Below, piece after piece: positions 1 through 7,030 of a stretch of DNA of 9,315 bases. Numbering within the stretch: position 1 is the first letter of the stretch; each line of letters begins with the position of its first letter. The notes under the pieces were generated by a model that had not been told where the DNA came from, ran no database searches, and saw nothing but the letters and a program-made list of their open reading frames with translations. Source of the stretch: an uncultured delta proteobacterium (GTDB taxonomy: Bacteria > Myxococcota_A > Polyangia > Polyangiales > Ga0077539). The stretch spans positions 1 to 9,315 of the forward strand of contig CAIOSS010000938.1 of the NCBI GenBank assembly GCA_903860995.1, read 5' to 3'. Made by a program: the position numbers and the translations under genes.

Positions 1-123
1 CATCGCAGGATAGCGAACGACGGGGGTGGTCGGCCAGGTCCCGGGGTCGCACGGCGCAGGTCCCAGGGGCGGTCACGACCGTTGGTGCCTCGGGCCGTTG
101 GGGGTTAAGGTCGGCGGACATCA

Positions 124-1731
124 TTGATGCGAGAGACAACGGACTTCCTGGTTCTCGGGAGCGGCATCGCGGGCCTCACGCTGGCCCTGCGTGCGGCGGA
201 GAGCGGCGACGTGATGATCGTCACCAAGCGCGCCCGCGACGACGCCAACACCACCTGGGCGCAGGGCGGAATCTCCGCCGTGCTCGACCCGACGGACACC
301 TTCGAGGCCCACGTCGCCGACACGCTCACCGCGGGCGCGGGGCTCTGCAAGCGCGACATCGTGGAGGTGTGCGTGCGCGAGGGCCCCGCCCGCATCGCCG
401 ACCTCGTGGCGCTCGGCACCCGCTTCACGCGCGCGGCCGACGCCGACGGGCAGAGCCATTTCGAGCTCGGCCGCGAGGGGGGCCACAGCGCCCGCCGGGT
501 GGTGCACGCCGGGGACATCACCGGTCGCGAGGTCGAGCGCGCCCTGCTCGAGGCCGCCGAGGCGCACCCGCGCATCCGCTTCTTCGAGCACCACATGGCG
601 GTCGACCTGATCACCCTGTCGAAGTTCGGCGGCCCCGACGTCTGCGTCGGCGCGTACGTGCTCGACACGCAGCGCGCGGTGGTGCTCACGGTGCTCGCGC
701 GGCAGACGGTGCTCGCCACGGGCGGCGCGGGGAAGGTCTACCTGTACACGTCCAACCCCGACGTCGCGACCGGCGACGGGGTCGCGATGGCCTATCGCGC
801 GGGGGCGGAGGTCGCGAACATGGAGTTCTACCAATTCCACCCGACGGTGCTCTACCACCCGCAGGCCAAGAGCTTCCTCATCAGCGAAGCCCTGCGCGGC
901 GAGGGCGGCGTGCTGCGCCTCGAAGACGGCACGGCCTTCATGAAGAAGCACCACCCGATGGCCGACCTCGCGCCCCGCGACGTGGTGGCGCGCGCCATCG
1001 ACTACGAGATGAAGCGCACCGGCGAGGACTGCGTGTGGCTCGACATGACCCACCACACGGCCGACTTCCTGCGCCATCGCTTCCCGAACATCCACGCCGA
1101 GTGCTTGCGCTACGGCGTCGACATGACCGAGCGCCCCATCCCCGTGGTGCCGGCGGCGCACTACTGCTGCGGCGGAGTGACCACCGACGCCTCGGGGCGC
1201 ACGTCCATCCCGGGCCTGTGGGCCGTCGGTGAGGTCGCGTGCACAGGCCTCCACGGCGCCAACCGCCTCGCGAGCAACTCGCTGCTGGAGGGCCTGGTGT
1301 TCGGCAGCCGTGCGGCCGACCTCCTCATTGGGGCCTCCGGGGACGAGGCCTGGCCGGAGGTGCCCGACTGGGACACCGGCAAGGCCGCCCCGAGCGACGA
1401 GGCCGTGGTGGTCACGCAGAACTGGGACGAGCTCCGCCGGCTCATGTGGAACTACGTCGGCATCGTGCGATCCGACCGCCGCCTGCAGCGCGCGGCGCGG
1501 CGCATCGCGCTGCTCCAGGAGGAGATCCGCGAGTACTACTGGAACCACCTGGTCACGCTCGACATGCTCGAGCTGCGCAACATCGCGACGGTGGCCGAGC
1601 TGATCGTGGCGAGCGCCCTCTGCCGCAAGGAGTCGCGCGGGCTGCACTACACCCTCGATCACCTGGAGACCGATCTGACGCAGGCCAGGGACTCGGTGGT
1701 GAAGCGCGGCGTCGGCGCCCACCTGCGTTGA
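124..1731 (+). CDS. nadB: L-aspartate oxidase (NadB)
   Basis: FAD enzyme that oxidises L-aspartate to iminoaspartate, the first step of de novo NAD synthesis; NadA then makes quinolinate. The 535-residue product matches the usual family length (E. coli 540). Visible parts are an N-terminal dinucleotide-binding GSGIAG (12-17), the TTWAQGGI segment (43-50), REGGHS (117-122), NPDVATGDG (211-219), HYCCGG (346-351) and the C-terminal FAD-binding GANRLASNSLLEG (378-390), then a helical domain. His239, Arg285, His346 and Arg381 sit exactly five residues before the known E. coli substrate-site residues His244, Arg290, His351 and Arg386, so the active site looks intact. An in-frame TAA at 106-108 limits the start to TTG 124 or the adjacent ATG 127; ATG 127 is equally likely. 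The Shine-Dalgarno sequence is weak. nadA and nadC are not in the window. The next gene lies 56 nt downstream on the same strand. Confidence 0.97.
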   Translation: MMRETTDFLVLGSGIAGLTLALRAAESGDVMIVTKRARDDANTTWAQGGISAVLDPTDTFEAHVADTLTAGAGLCKRDIVEVCVREGPARIADLVALGTRFTRAADADGQSHFELGREGGHSARRVVHAGDITGREVERALLEAAEAHPRIRFFEHHMAVDLITLSKFGGPDVCVGAYVLDTQRAVVLTVLARQTVLATGGAGKVYLYTSNPDVATGDGVAMAYRAGAEVANMEFYQFHPTVLYHPQAKSFLISEALRGEGGVLRLEDGTAFMKKHHPMADLAPRDVVARAIDYEMKRTGEDCVWLDMTHHTADFLRHRFPNIHAECLRYGVDMTERPIPVVPAAHYCCGGVTTDASGRTSIPGLWAVGEVACTGLHGANRLASNSLLEGLVFGSRAADLLIGASGDEAWPEVPDWDTGKAAPSDEAVVVTQNWDELRRLMWNYVGIVRSDRRLQRAARRIALLQEEIREYYWNHLVTLDMLELRNIATVAELIVASALCRKESRGLHYTLDHLETDLTQARDSVVKRGVGAHLR

Positions 1732-1745
1732 CAGGCGCGCGCGAG

Positions 1746-1767
1746 GCGCGGCAGGTTCGGGCCGCGC
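1746..1767 (+). terminator. GC-rich hairpin after nadB, possible weak terminator
   Basis: A perfect 7-bp inverted repeat, GCGCGGC (1746-1752) and GCCGCGC (1761-1767), with an 8-nt loop lies 15 nt after the nadB stop. No T-run follows, so it is not a standard intrinsic terminator. It may be only a chance stem in GC-rich DNA. Confidence 0.25.
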
Positions 1768-1776
1768 GTCGGCGCC

Positions 1777-1781
1777 GGAGG
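1777..1781 (+). promoter_or_regulatory. Ribosome binding site for the hydrolase lipoprotein
   Basis: GGAGG ends 6 nt before ATG 1788. It fixes the start within a frame that is open for several hundred bases upstream, and places the signal peptide at the exact N-terminus. Confidence 0.8.
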
Positions 1782-1787
1782 TGCTCG

Positions 1788-3224
1788 ATGGCGTGCAGGA
1801 GGGGATCAGTGCTCCGTTGGCTTCTCCCGGTAGGGCTGCTCGCCTCGGGCTGCGGCGATCCTAGTTGGACCGACTGGATGGTCCTCGACGGCAGCGCCGT
1901 GATCGACTCGGGTACCTCCACGGTCGTCTCGCCCTCGGGCGGCGGCGACGACGGGGGTGACCGCGGCGATGTGCGAGACGCGCCCCGAGATGCAGGCGGC
2001 GCGGACGCCAGCGACGGCGATGACGGCGGCGACGCGAGCGGCGACGCGAGCGATGCAGACACGCCCGATGCAGACGCGGCGCTCCCCTCGTTCGATGTGG
2101 GCGCGACGCCCGACGCCGAACCCACCGTCGACGTGGGCAACCCGGCGGACGCAGGATCGCTCGTGGACGTCGGCTTCGATGTGCCCGTCGACCGCGGCAA
2201 TCCCGTGGAGGCTGGTGTCGACGTGCCCGTCGACCGCGGGGTGGATGTTCCGATCGACCGGGGCAACCCCGTCGACATCGGCTTCGACGTGCCCGTCGAC
2301 CGCGGCAATCCCGTGGACGTTGGTGTCGACGTGCCCGTCGACCGCGGGAGCCCCGTCGACGTTCCGCGTGACGAGGGGTCCACTGGCCTGCCCCCGTCCG
2401 ATCCCGTCGCCTACACCGGGTCGTTCGCTGCGCGCACGGGTCGCTTCACCGCGACGCTGACGGTGCGGGGCGAGCGGCGTTCGGTGGTGCTCGTGGTGCC
2501 CACCAACGCAGGGACCTCACCGCCGCTGTTGATGGTGTTCCACGGCACCAACGGCGACGGTGCGGTCGCGATGACCGAGTCCAACGCCCAGGCGCTGGCC
2601 AACAGCATGGGCGTCGTCGTCGCGGCGCCGAGCTCGCGCTGGCGGCCGGTCGGTGACTTCGACCACGCCACCGAGGAGACCTACTGGGAGACGGCTCCCA
2701 ACGCCGACATCGACAACAACCAGGACCTCGTCCTTGTGCGCGCCATCATGGTCGAGGCGCAGCTCGCGTACGGGGTCGACCCGACGCGGATCTACGCGAT
2801 GGGGCACTCCAACGGCGCCTTCTTCGCGCAATTTGTCGCGGTGCTGCTGCGCGACCGCATCGCCGCGTTCAGCGAGAACTCCGGCGGGCTCGTGCGGTGC
2901 GCGCGCACCACGAGTTGCACCTTCCAGGGCGACGGCACCACCTGCGCGGCGCTCCGAGCGCAGTCGGGGTACTGCGCCTGCGCGGGCGCCGAGCTGCCCG
3001 TCGCGGTGCCCACCTCGGGGAGGATGCCGCCGGGCCTGCTCACCCACGGCACCCGCGACCCGCTCGTGTCGGTCTACTACACCTGCACGCTGGCTGATCT
3101 GATGACGGCGCGCGGTCACACGCAGGAGACGCAGCTCTTCAACGGAGAGGGGCACGGCGTCCCGTCGAACTGGGCCCAGCTCGTGTGGCCCTTCTTCGCG
3201 AGCCGCCGGCTCGGCGATCGTTAG
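1788..3224 (+). CDS. Secreted lipoprotein with Asp-rich repeat stalk and alpha/beta-hydrolase domain
   Basis: 478 residues. The ATG at 1788 is supported by GGAGG at 1777-1781; the same frame stays open far upstream but only across nadB. An N-terminal signal ends in a lipobox-like ASGC (Cys22), so the mature protein should be lipid-anchored. Residues about 51-125 are Asp/Gly/Ala-rich, and 126-191 hold five imperfect copies of an xGxDVPVDRGNPVD unit. From about 208 to the end there is an alpha/beta-hydrolase domain resembling PHB-depolymerase/LpqC/feruloyl-esterase-like esterases. It has HG in an oxyanion-type strand (252-253), the nucleophile elbow GHSNG (Ser341), a candidate acid in HGTRD (Asp424) and a candidate base in GHG (His456). 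Cysteines cluster at 371-398 (371, 377, 386, 396, 398) with another at 433, suggesting disulfides outside the cytoplasm. Substrate unknown; an extracellular ester hydrolase is inferred. The stop overlaps that of the convergent downstream gene. Confidence 0.88.
   Translation: MACRRGSVLRWLLPVGLLASGCGDPSWTDWMVLDGSAVIDSGTSTVVSPSGGGDDGGDRGDVRDAPRDAGGADASDGDDGGDASGDASDADTPDADAALPSFDVGATPDAEPTVDVGNPADAGSLVDVGFDVPVDRGNPVEAGVDVPVDRGVDVPIDRGNPVDIGFDVPVDRGNPVDVGVDVPVDRGSPVDVPRDEGSTGLPPSDPVAYTGSFAARTGRFTATLTVRGERRSVVLVVPTNAGTSPPLLMVFHGTNGDGAVAMTESNAQALANSMGVVVAAPSSRWRPVGDFDHATEETYWETAPNADIDNNQDLVLVRAIMVEAQLAYGVDPTRIYAMGHSNGAFFAQFVAVLLRDRIAAFSENSGGLVRCARTTSCTFQGDGTTCAALRAQSGYCACAGAELPVAVPTSGRMPPGLLTHGTRDPLVSVYYTCTLADLMTARGHTQETQLFNGEGHGVPSNWAQLVWPFFASRRLGDR
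2163..2360 (+). repeat. In-frame tandem repeat, about 42-bp unit, encoding DVPVDRGNPV
   Basis: Five imperfect direct copies encode variants of G(F/V)DVPVDRGNPVD; the second and third copies are shorter (10 and 12 residues). Unit lengths are multiples of three, so copy-number change would lengthen or shorten the stalk without a frameshift. The nucleotide copies are close to identical in the GTGCCCGTCGACCGCGG core, pointing to duplication rather than convergent amino-acid bias. Confidence 0.9.
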
Positions 3225-3532
3225 CGGCAGCCTTCGTCGACGACGCCGTTGCAGTTGTCGTCACACCCGTTGCACGCCTCGCCGGCGCCCTGGATGCACT
3301 GGCCGCACACCGGCTGCTGGTACACCGGCTGCTGATACACCGGCTGCGCCTGGTAGACCGGCTGCGCCTGGTAGACGGGCTGCTGGTAGACGGGCTGAGT
3401 CTGAACCACCACGCGCCCGGGGCGCACGTACACCGGTTGCGCCCGCGCGCGCACCACACAGCCGCCGAGCGCCATCGCGCCCGCAACCACCAGACCCGCC
3501 GAGACCGCCCATCGTGCCTTCATTGAATTCAT
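3221..3532 (-). CDS. Small lipoprotein with QPVY repeats and MopE-like Cys motif
   Basis: 103 residues. A signal peptide ends in the lipobox LGGC (Cys25). Next comes a Gln/Pro/Val/Tyr-rich stretch (32-76) with six QPVY copies spaced 5 or 6 residues apart and ending in QPVC. The tail (76-102) has six cysteines (76, 79, 87, 90, 94, 102) and contains NGCDDNCNGVVDEGC (88-102). This resembles one unit of the putative metal-binding MopE-type motif (Pfam PF11617), common in surface proteins of Myxococcota and methanotrophs. ATG 3532 is preferred over ATG 3523 because GAGGTG at 3538-3543 precedes it at good spacing. The protein has no known function. A role at the outer membrane or as a metal- or disulfide-linked surface protein is inference. 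It is divergent from the BamD-like gene and convergent with the hydrolase lipoprotein. Confidence 0.85.
   Translation of the reverse strand: MNSMKARWAVSAGLVVAGAMALGGCVVRARAQPVYVRPGRVVVQTQPVYQQPVYQAQPVYQAQPVYQQPVYQQPVCGQCIQGAGEACNGCDDNCNGVVDEGCR
3312..3406 (-). repeat. Tandem 15/18-bp repeat encoding QPVYQ(A)
   Basis: On the plus strand, GGCTG followed by CTGGTAGACx or CGCCTGGTAGACx recurs about six times in units of 15 or 18 bp. It encodes the QPVYQ/QPVYQA array of the small lipoprotein. All units keep frame. The copies differ only at a few positions, so expansion by slippage looks recent or ongoing. Confidence 0.88.
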
Positions 3533-3649
3533 CCGTGCACCTCATCGCCTTCGACGCGTCGCGGTCGTCGCGACCACGCGAGCGAGCAGCCTAGCGCATC
3601 CGGCGCGCGGGGTTGCCGTCCGTCCGGGGCTTCGGCTAGGTTCCGCGCG
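3533..3649. promoter_or_regulatory. Divergent intergenic region between QPVY lipoprotein and BamD-like gene
   Basis: These 117 nt lie between two divergent start codons, so promoters for both directions are expected here. No convincing -35/-10 pair is visible by eye. A small dyad, GTCGCG (3558-3563) and CGCGAC (3569-3574) around a 5-nt centre, could be an operator, but such dyads are common in GC-rich DNA. Confidence 0.5.
3538..3543 (-). promoter_or_regulatory. Ribosome binding site for the QPVY lipoprotein
   Basis: GAGGTG on the minus strand lies 5 nt before ATG 3532. It favours this start over the in-frame ATG three codons later. Confidence 0.7.
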
Positions 3650-4540
3650 ATGTCTGGCCTCCGTGCCCTCCCCGTCGCGCTCGCGCTCTCCGTCCTGCTC
3701 CCAGCCTGCGCCGGGACGCAGAGCGCCAGGGCCAATCTGCACTACAGCGACGAGGCCCACGAGGCCTACGAGCGCGCCATGGAGCGCTTTCGCGACGAGG
3801 AGTGGCCCGAGGCCACCGAGGCCTTCCGCGCCGTCCAGCACGACTACTCGGCGTCGCGCTACGCCTCCCTCGCCGAGCTCCGCCTCGCCGACGTGCTCTT
3901 CCGTCAAGAGACCTTCACCGAGGCCCTCGCGGCGTACCGGGCCTGGCTCCGCTACCACCCCTCGTCCGACGAGTCGGTGCACGCGCACTTCATGATCGCT
4001 CGCTGCTACGTCGCACAGATGCCCGACGACTGGTTCCTCGTGCCGCCCAGCTTCGAGCGCGACCTGAGCTCGGTGCACGACGCCGAGGGGGCCCTCGCCC
4101 GCTTCATCCGCGACTACCCCGAGGCCACGCAGCTCGCCGAGGCGCGGCGCCTTCTCGGCGAGGTGCGCCTCGTGCTCGCCCGCCACGAGTACTACGTGGC
4201 GGAGTTCTACGTGACGCGCGAGCGCTACCCCGCGGCCATCAACCGCCTCCTCGGCGTCATCGGCAACTACGAGGGCTCGGGGCTCGAGGCCCGGGCGCTG
4301 CTCCAGCTCGGCGAGCTGTACCTCCGCACCGACCGGTCCCCCGAGGCCCGCGGCGCCTTCCAGGCCCTGCTCGAAGCCTACCCCCGCAGCCCGGAGGTGG
4401 AGTCCGCGCGCCGCTTCCTCGCCCGCGTCGGCCCCGGCGCGGCGGTCGCGCCCGACCTCGCCTCCGCCGTCATCCCCGCGGCGGCGCCTGCGCGGGCCAC
4501 CACCCCAGAAACCACCCGCGCCCGCACCCGCCAACGCTGA
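3650..4540 (+). CDS. bamD: BamD-like outer membrane assembly lipoprotein (TPR)
   Basis: 296 residues. A signal peptide ends in the lipobox LPAC (Cys20), so this should be a lipoprotein of the inner leaflet of the outer membrane. TPR-like helical pairs run from about 35 to 260: the first around AYERAMERFRDEEWPEATEAF (40-59, a split run), then pairs around 74-103, 107-156 and 180-209, and a final TPR at 212-246. The order matches BamD/YfiO: an insertion with D-rich SFERDLSSVHDAEGAL (134-149), then YYVAEFYVTRERYPAAINRLLGVI (181-204), which mirrors the family segment where one helix pair handles nascent substrate delivery. BamD is an essential partner of BamA in beta-barrel insertion. An Ala/Pro/Thr-rich tail (262-296) makes it about 50 residues longer than E. 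coli BamD. The SD is weak (AGG at 3638-3640). It is co-oriented with a TPR gene 13 nt downstream. A YbgF/CpoB-type TPR protein is the alternative. Confidence 0.82.
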   Translation: MSGLRALPVALALSVLLPACAGTQSARANLHYSDEAHEAYERAMERFRDEEWPEATEAFRAVQHDYSASRYASLAELRLADVLFRQETFTEALAAYRAWLRYHPSSDESVHAHFMIARCYVAQMPDDWFLVPPSFERDLSSVHDAEGALARFIRDYPEATQLAEARRLLGEVRLVLARHEYYVAEFYVTRERYPAAINRLLGVIGNYEGSGLEARALLQLGELYLRTDRSPEARGAFQALLEAYPRSPEVESARRFLARVGPGAAVAPDLASAVIPAAAPARATTPETTRARTRQR

Positions 4541-4542
4541 CC

Positions 4543-4547
4543 GGAGG
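4543..4547 (+). promoter_or_regulatory. Ribosome binding site deciding a GTG start
   Basis: GGAGG lies 6 nt before GTG 4554 and 2 nt after the BamD-like stop. It supports the GTG start of the downstream TPR gene and translation from the same mRNA. Confidence 0.8.
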
Positions 4548-4553
4548 CCCCGC

Positions 4554-5354
4554 GTGTCCGACCTCATCAAGCAGCACCTCATCAAGCAGAGCCTCGGCAT
4601 CGGCCGCGAGCTGTACGACCGCCACGACTACGAGAACGCCGAGCGCCACCTGCGCGACGTGCTCGCCGTCCGTGACGACCTGGCGGACGTGCACCACATG
4701 CTCGGGGTGATCCACAACGACCGCGGCGAGCTGCCCGAGGCGCGGCTCTGCTTCGAGCGCGCGCTGCTGCTCAACCCCGACTACACCGAGGCCGCGCTCA
4801 ACCTCTCGATCGTGTGCAACGAGCTCGGGGCCTACACCGACGCGCGCGAGGTCGTCGGCACCATCTCCGAGCGCGCCCGCCAGGGCCACCGCATCGACCC
4901 CTACGCGCGCGGCAAGGTCGCCAACCTCCACCGCGACGTCGCCCGCGCCTACGAGGAGCTCGGGATGTGGCCCGAGGCCGTCGACGAGTACCGCCGCGCC
5001 CTCGCGCTCTGCCCTGACTACGCCGACCTCCGGACGCGCCTCGCGATGTGCCTCCGCTCCGACGGCGACGTCGACGAGGCCCGCAAGGAGCTCGAGATCG
5101 CCGTCACCATCAACCCCCAGTTCGTCGCCGCGCGGGTGGCCCTCGGGGTGGCGTACATGACCCTCGGCCGACACGACGACGCCGCCCTGGCGTGGCGCGA
5201 GGCCCTCGCCATCGAGCCCACCAACCGCCCGGCGCGCGTCTACCTGCGCCTGCTCGACGAGCCCGACGCGCGGCCCTCGCAGCTGCCGCCCCCGGGCGCC
5301 ATCGAAGCCCAGGGCGACGAGTTCACCTTCGAGCTGCTCACGGACAAGAAGTAG
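4554..5354 (+). CDS. Tetratricopeptide repeat protein
   Basis: 266 residues, starting at GTG 4554 with a strong SD. No signal peptide or membrane segment is visible, so it is probably cytoplasmic. Tandem TPR units are clear: about 12-42, 43-76, a degenerate one around 77-110, 124-157, 158-191 and 192-225. They show the usual G-Y/A-P pattern, such as LGVIHNDRGELPEARLCFERA (50-70). The C-terminal 40 residues are not TPR; they hold a Pro-rich PSQLPPPG (241-248) and end with an acidic-aromatic DEFTFELLTDKK. TPRs are protein-binding scaffolds, so the partner cannot be read from sequence. It follows the BamD-like gene after 13 nt, implying co-expression and perhaps a shared envelope-assembly job, though a cytoplasmic TPR protein could not directly join the Bam complex. 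The stop is 1 nt from the stop of the convergent ABC1-kinase gene. Confidence 0.93.
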   Translation: MSDLIKQHLIKQSLGIGRELYDRHDYENAERHLRDVLAVRDDLADVHHMLGVIHNDRGELPEARLCFERALLLNPDYTEAALNLSIVCNELGAYTDAREVVGTISERARQGHRIDPYARGKVANLHRDVARAYEELGMWPEAVDEYRRALALCPDYADLRTRLAMCLRSDGDVDEARKELEIAVTINPQFVAARVALGVAYMTLGRHDDAALAWREALAIEPTNRPARVYLRLLDEPDARPSQLPPPGAIEAQGDEFTFELLTDKK

Positions 5355-5355
5355 C

Positions 5356-7020
5356 TCAGCGCCGCAGGCCCAGCGCGCGCCACCAGTCGGCCACGACGTG
5401 CCCGACGCCGCCGAGCGCAGCCGCCAGCAGCAGCGCCGCGCCGACCCACGGGTGACGGCCCACCGCGAGCACCGCCGCCCCGCCCAACACCAGCGACGCC
5501 ACGACGAGGCCCGCGAAGAGGCGGCGGCCGAGGCGGTCGAAGGCCAGCGGGGCGTCCGCGTCGGCGGTCTTGAGCGTGAGGTGCCCCTTGCGGAGGTCTT
5601 CGAGGATCTCCGACACCTGCTCGGGCATCTGGCCCGCCATGCCGCTCACCCGCAGCGCCGTGCGGAGGAGATCGCCGGTGAGCTTGTCGGGCGAGTAGCG
5701 CTGCGCCACCAGTCGGATGAGGTAGGGCTTCGCCTCGGAGAACACGTCGAGGTCGGGCGCGATCTGCCGGGCGGTGCCCTCCAGGGTCATGAGGGCGCGG
5801 CCCACCAGCATGAAGTCCGGCGGCATGTCGATGCCGTGCTTGATCGCCCCCCAGATGAGGTCGCGCACCACGGCGGCGATCTCGATCTCGCCGAGCGCGC
5901 GGCCGACGTACTTGCGCCCGAGGGTCTCCACGTCAGAGCGGAACGCCGCCATGTCGACCTTCCGCGTCGGGCGGCCGAGCGCGTAGAGCGCGTCGGCGAC
6001 GGCGCTGTAGTCCTCGCGGGCGGCGGCCACCATGAGGTCGAGGGCGCGGTCGCGGGTGGCCCCGGAGAGGTGGCCCACGAGCCCGAGGTCGAGCAGGCCC
6101 ACCACGGGCGCGGCGTTGGGGCCCAGCACCAGGAGGTTTCCGGGGTGCGGGTCGGCGTGGAAGAAGCCGTCCTCGAAGATCATCTTGATGACGACGTGCA
6201 CGCTGGCGCTGGCGAGCGCGCGCCCGTCGAGGCCCTCCGCGAGCGCCGCGTTGAGCTTGCGCCCGTCGAGGAACTCCAGCGTCAGCACCCGCTTGCCCGA
6301 GTGCGAGCGGAACACCCCGGGGAAGCGCACCCGCCCGTCGCCCTCGAAGTTCTTGGCGAAGCGCTCGGCGTGGTCGGCCTCCTGGAGGAAATCGAGCTCG
6401 GCCTTGATGCTCCGGTCGAACTCCGCGACCAGGTCGACCGGCGAGTAGCGTCGCGACTCCGGCACCGCCCGCTCGAGCGCCCGCGCGAACCAGTAGAGCA
6501 GGTCGACGTCCCGCGCGACCGTCTCCTGGATGCCCGGCCGCTGCACCTTGATGGCCACCTCCCGGGGCGCCGTCCCCGCCGCCCCCGGGCGCAGCCGCCC
6601 GCGGTGCACCTGGGCGATGGAGGCGCTCGCGAGCGGCCGCTCGTCCACCGACTCGAACAGCTCCGCGACGGGGCCGCCGAGGTCGGCCTCGATCTCCTGG
6701 CGCACCGCCTCCCAGGTGATCGGTTTTACGTCGTCCTGTAAAATCTTCAGCTCGATGATGACGTCTGCGGGCAGCAGGTCGGCGCGGGTCGACGCGATCT
6801 GCCCGAGCTTCACGAAGGACGGCCCGAGGTCTTGCAGCACGAAGCGCACGCGCTGCGCGAGGGAGTGCGAGCGCAGGTCGGCGGGCTCGGCGCCGCGCGC
6901 CACGATGAGGGTGTCGAGGCCGAGGCGCTGCACCACCTCGCCGAAGCCGTGGCGCCACAGGACGGCGACGATCTCGCGGAGCCGGTCGAGGTCACGGAAG
7001 GCGGTGATCACGGAGGGCAT
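5356..7020 (-). CDS. ABC1/AarF/UbiB-family atypical kinase-like protein
   Basis: 554 residues, a normal length for UbiB-type proteins. All family hallmarks are present: the KxGQ motif (Lys71-Gln74), the Ala-rich nucleotide loop ASASIAQVH (131-139) replacing the P-loop, the kinase-like Lys158 in VAIKVQRPG, ExD (Glu208-Asp210), HADPHPGN (288-295) and DLG (311-313) in place of DFG. Two hydrophobic segments near the C-terminus (about 502-521 and 526-546) should anchor it in the inner membrane. Members are ATPases or atypical kinases that support ubiquinone synthesis (UbiB, COQ8) or related lipid and quinone homeostasis. In a presumed menaquinone user the exact role is open, so no symbol is given. 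ATG 7020 has only a weak SD, 10 nt after the stop of the Kazal-like lipoprotein, so translational coupling is likely. Leu94 uses a rare TTA codon within an interrupted palindrome. Confidence 0.95.
   Translation of the reverse strand: MPSVITAFRDLDRLREIVAVLWRHGFGEVVQRLGLDTLIVARGAEPADLRSHSLAQRVRFVLQDLGPSFVKLGQIASTRADLLPADVIIELKILQDDVKPITWEAVRQEIEADLGGPVAELFESVDERPLASASIAQVHRGRLRPGAAGTAPREVAIKVQRPGIQETVARDVDLLYWFARALERAVPESRRYSPVDLVAEFDRSIKAELDFLQEADHAERFAKNFEGDGRVRFPGVFRSHSGKRVLTLEFLDGRKLNAALAEGLDGRALASASVHVVIKMIFEDGFFHADPHPGNLLVLGPNAAPVVGLLDLGLVGHLSGATRDRALDLMVAAAREDYSAVADALYALGRPTRKVDMAAFRSDVETLGRKYVGRALGEIEIAAVVRDLIWGAIKHGIDMPPDFMLVGRALMTLEGTARQIAPDLDVFSEAKPYLIRLVAQRYSPDKLTGDLLRTALRVSGMAGQMPEQVSEILEDLRKGHLTLKTADADAPLAFDRLGRRLFAGLVVASLVLGGAAVLAVGRHPWVGAALLLAAALGGVGHVVADWWRALGLRR
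6722..6745. repeat. AT-rich interrupted palindrome inside the ABC1-kinase gene
   Basis: On the plus strand, TTTTAC (6724-6729), an 8-nt spacer, then GTAAAA (6738-6743) form a perfect 6-bp dyad in a very GC-rich gene. It covers codons for KILQDDVK and includes a TTA leucine codon plus ATT, GTA and AAA. Its arms GGTTTTAC and GTAAAATC resemble those of the dyad at 8107-8130 (6 of 8 and 7 of 8 positions) with the same 8-nt spacing. Confidence 0.6.
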
Positions 7021-7030
7021 CGGCGCGGTC

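Noticed and set aside
121..1722. 533-residue open frame on the minus strand across nadB
   Set aside because: Its composition is Arg/His/Ala/Val-rich with no recognisable motif. It is a shadow of nadB caused by high GC.
1239..1787. Long upstream extension of the hydrolase lipoprotein frame
   Set aside because: The extension lies inside nadB, is Arg/Pro-rich, and would bury the signal peptide. The SD-backed ATG at 1788 is the real start.
2163..3406. Tandem repeats as a CRISPR array
   Set aside because: The copies are directly adjacent, encode in-frame peptides, and have no unique spacers.
5398..6741. 447-residue plus-strand frame opposite the ABC1 kinase
   Set aside because: Arg/His/Glu/Val low-complexity translation with no motifs, while the minus strand carries every UbiB-family signature.
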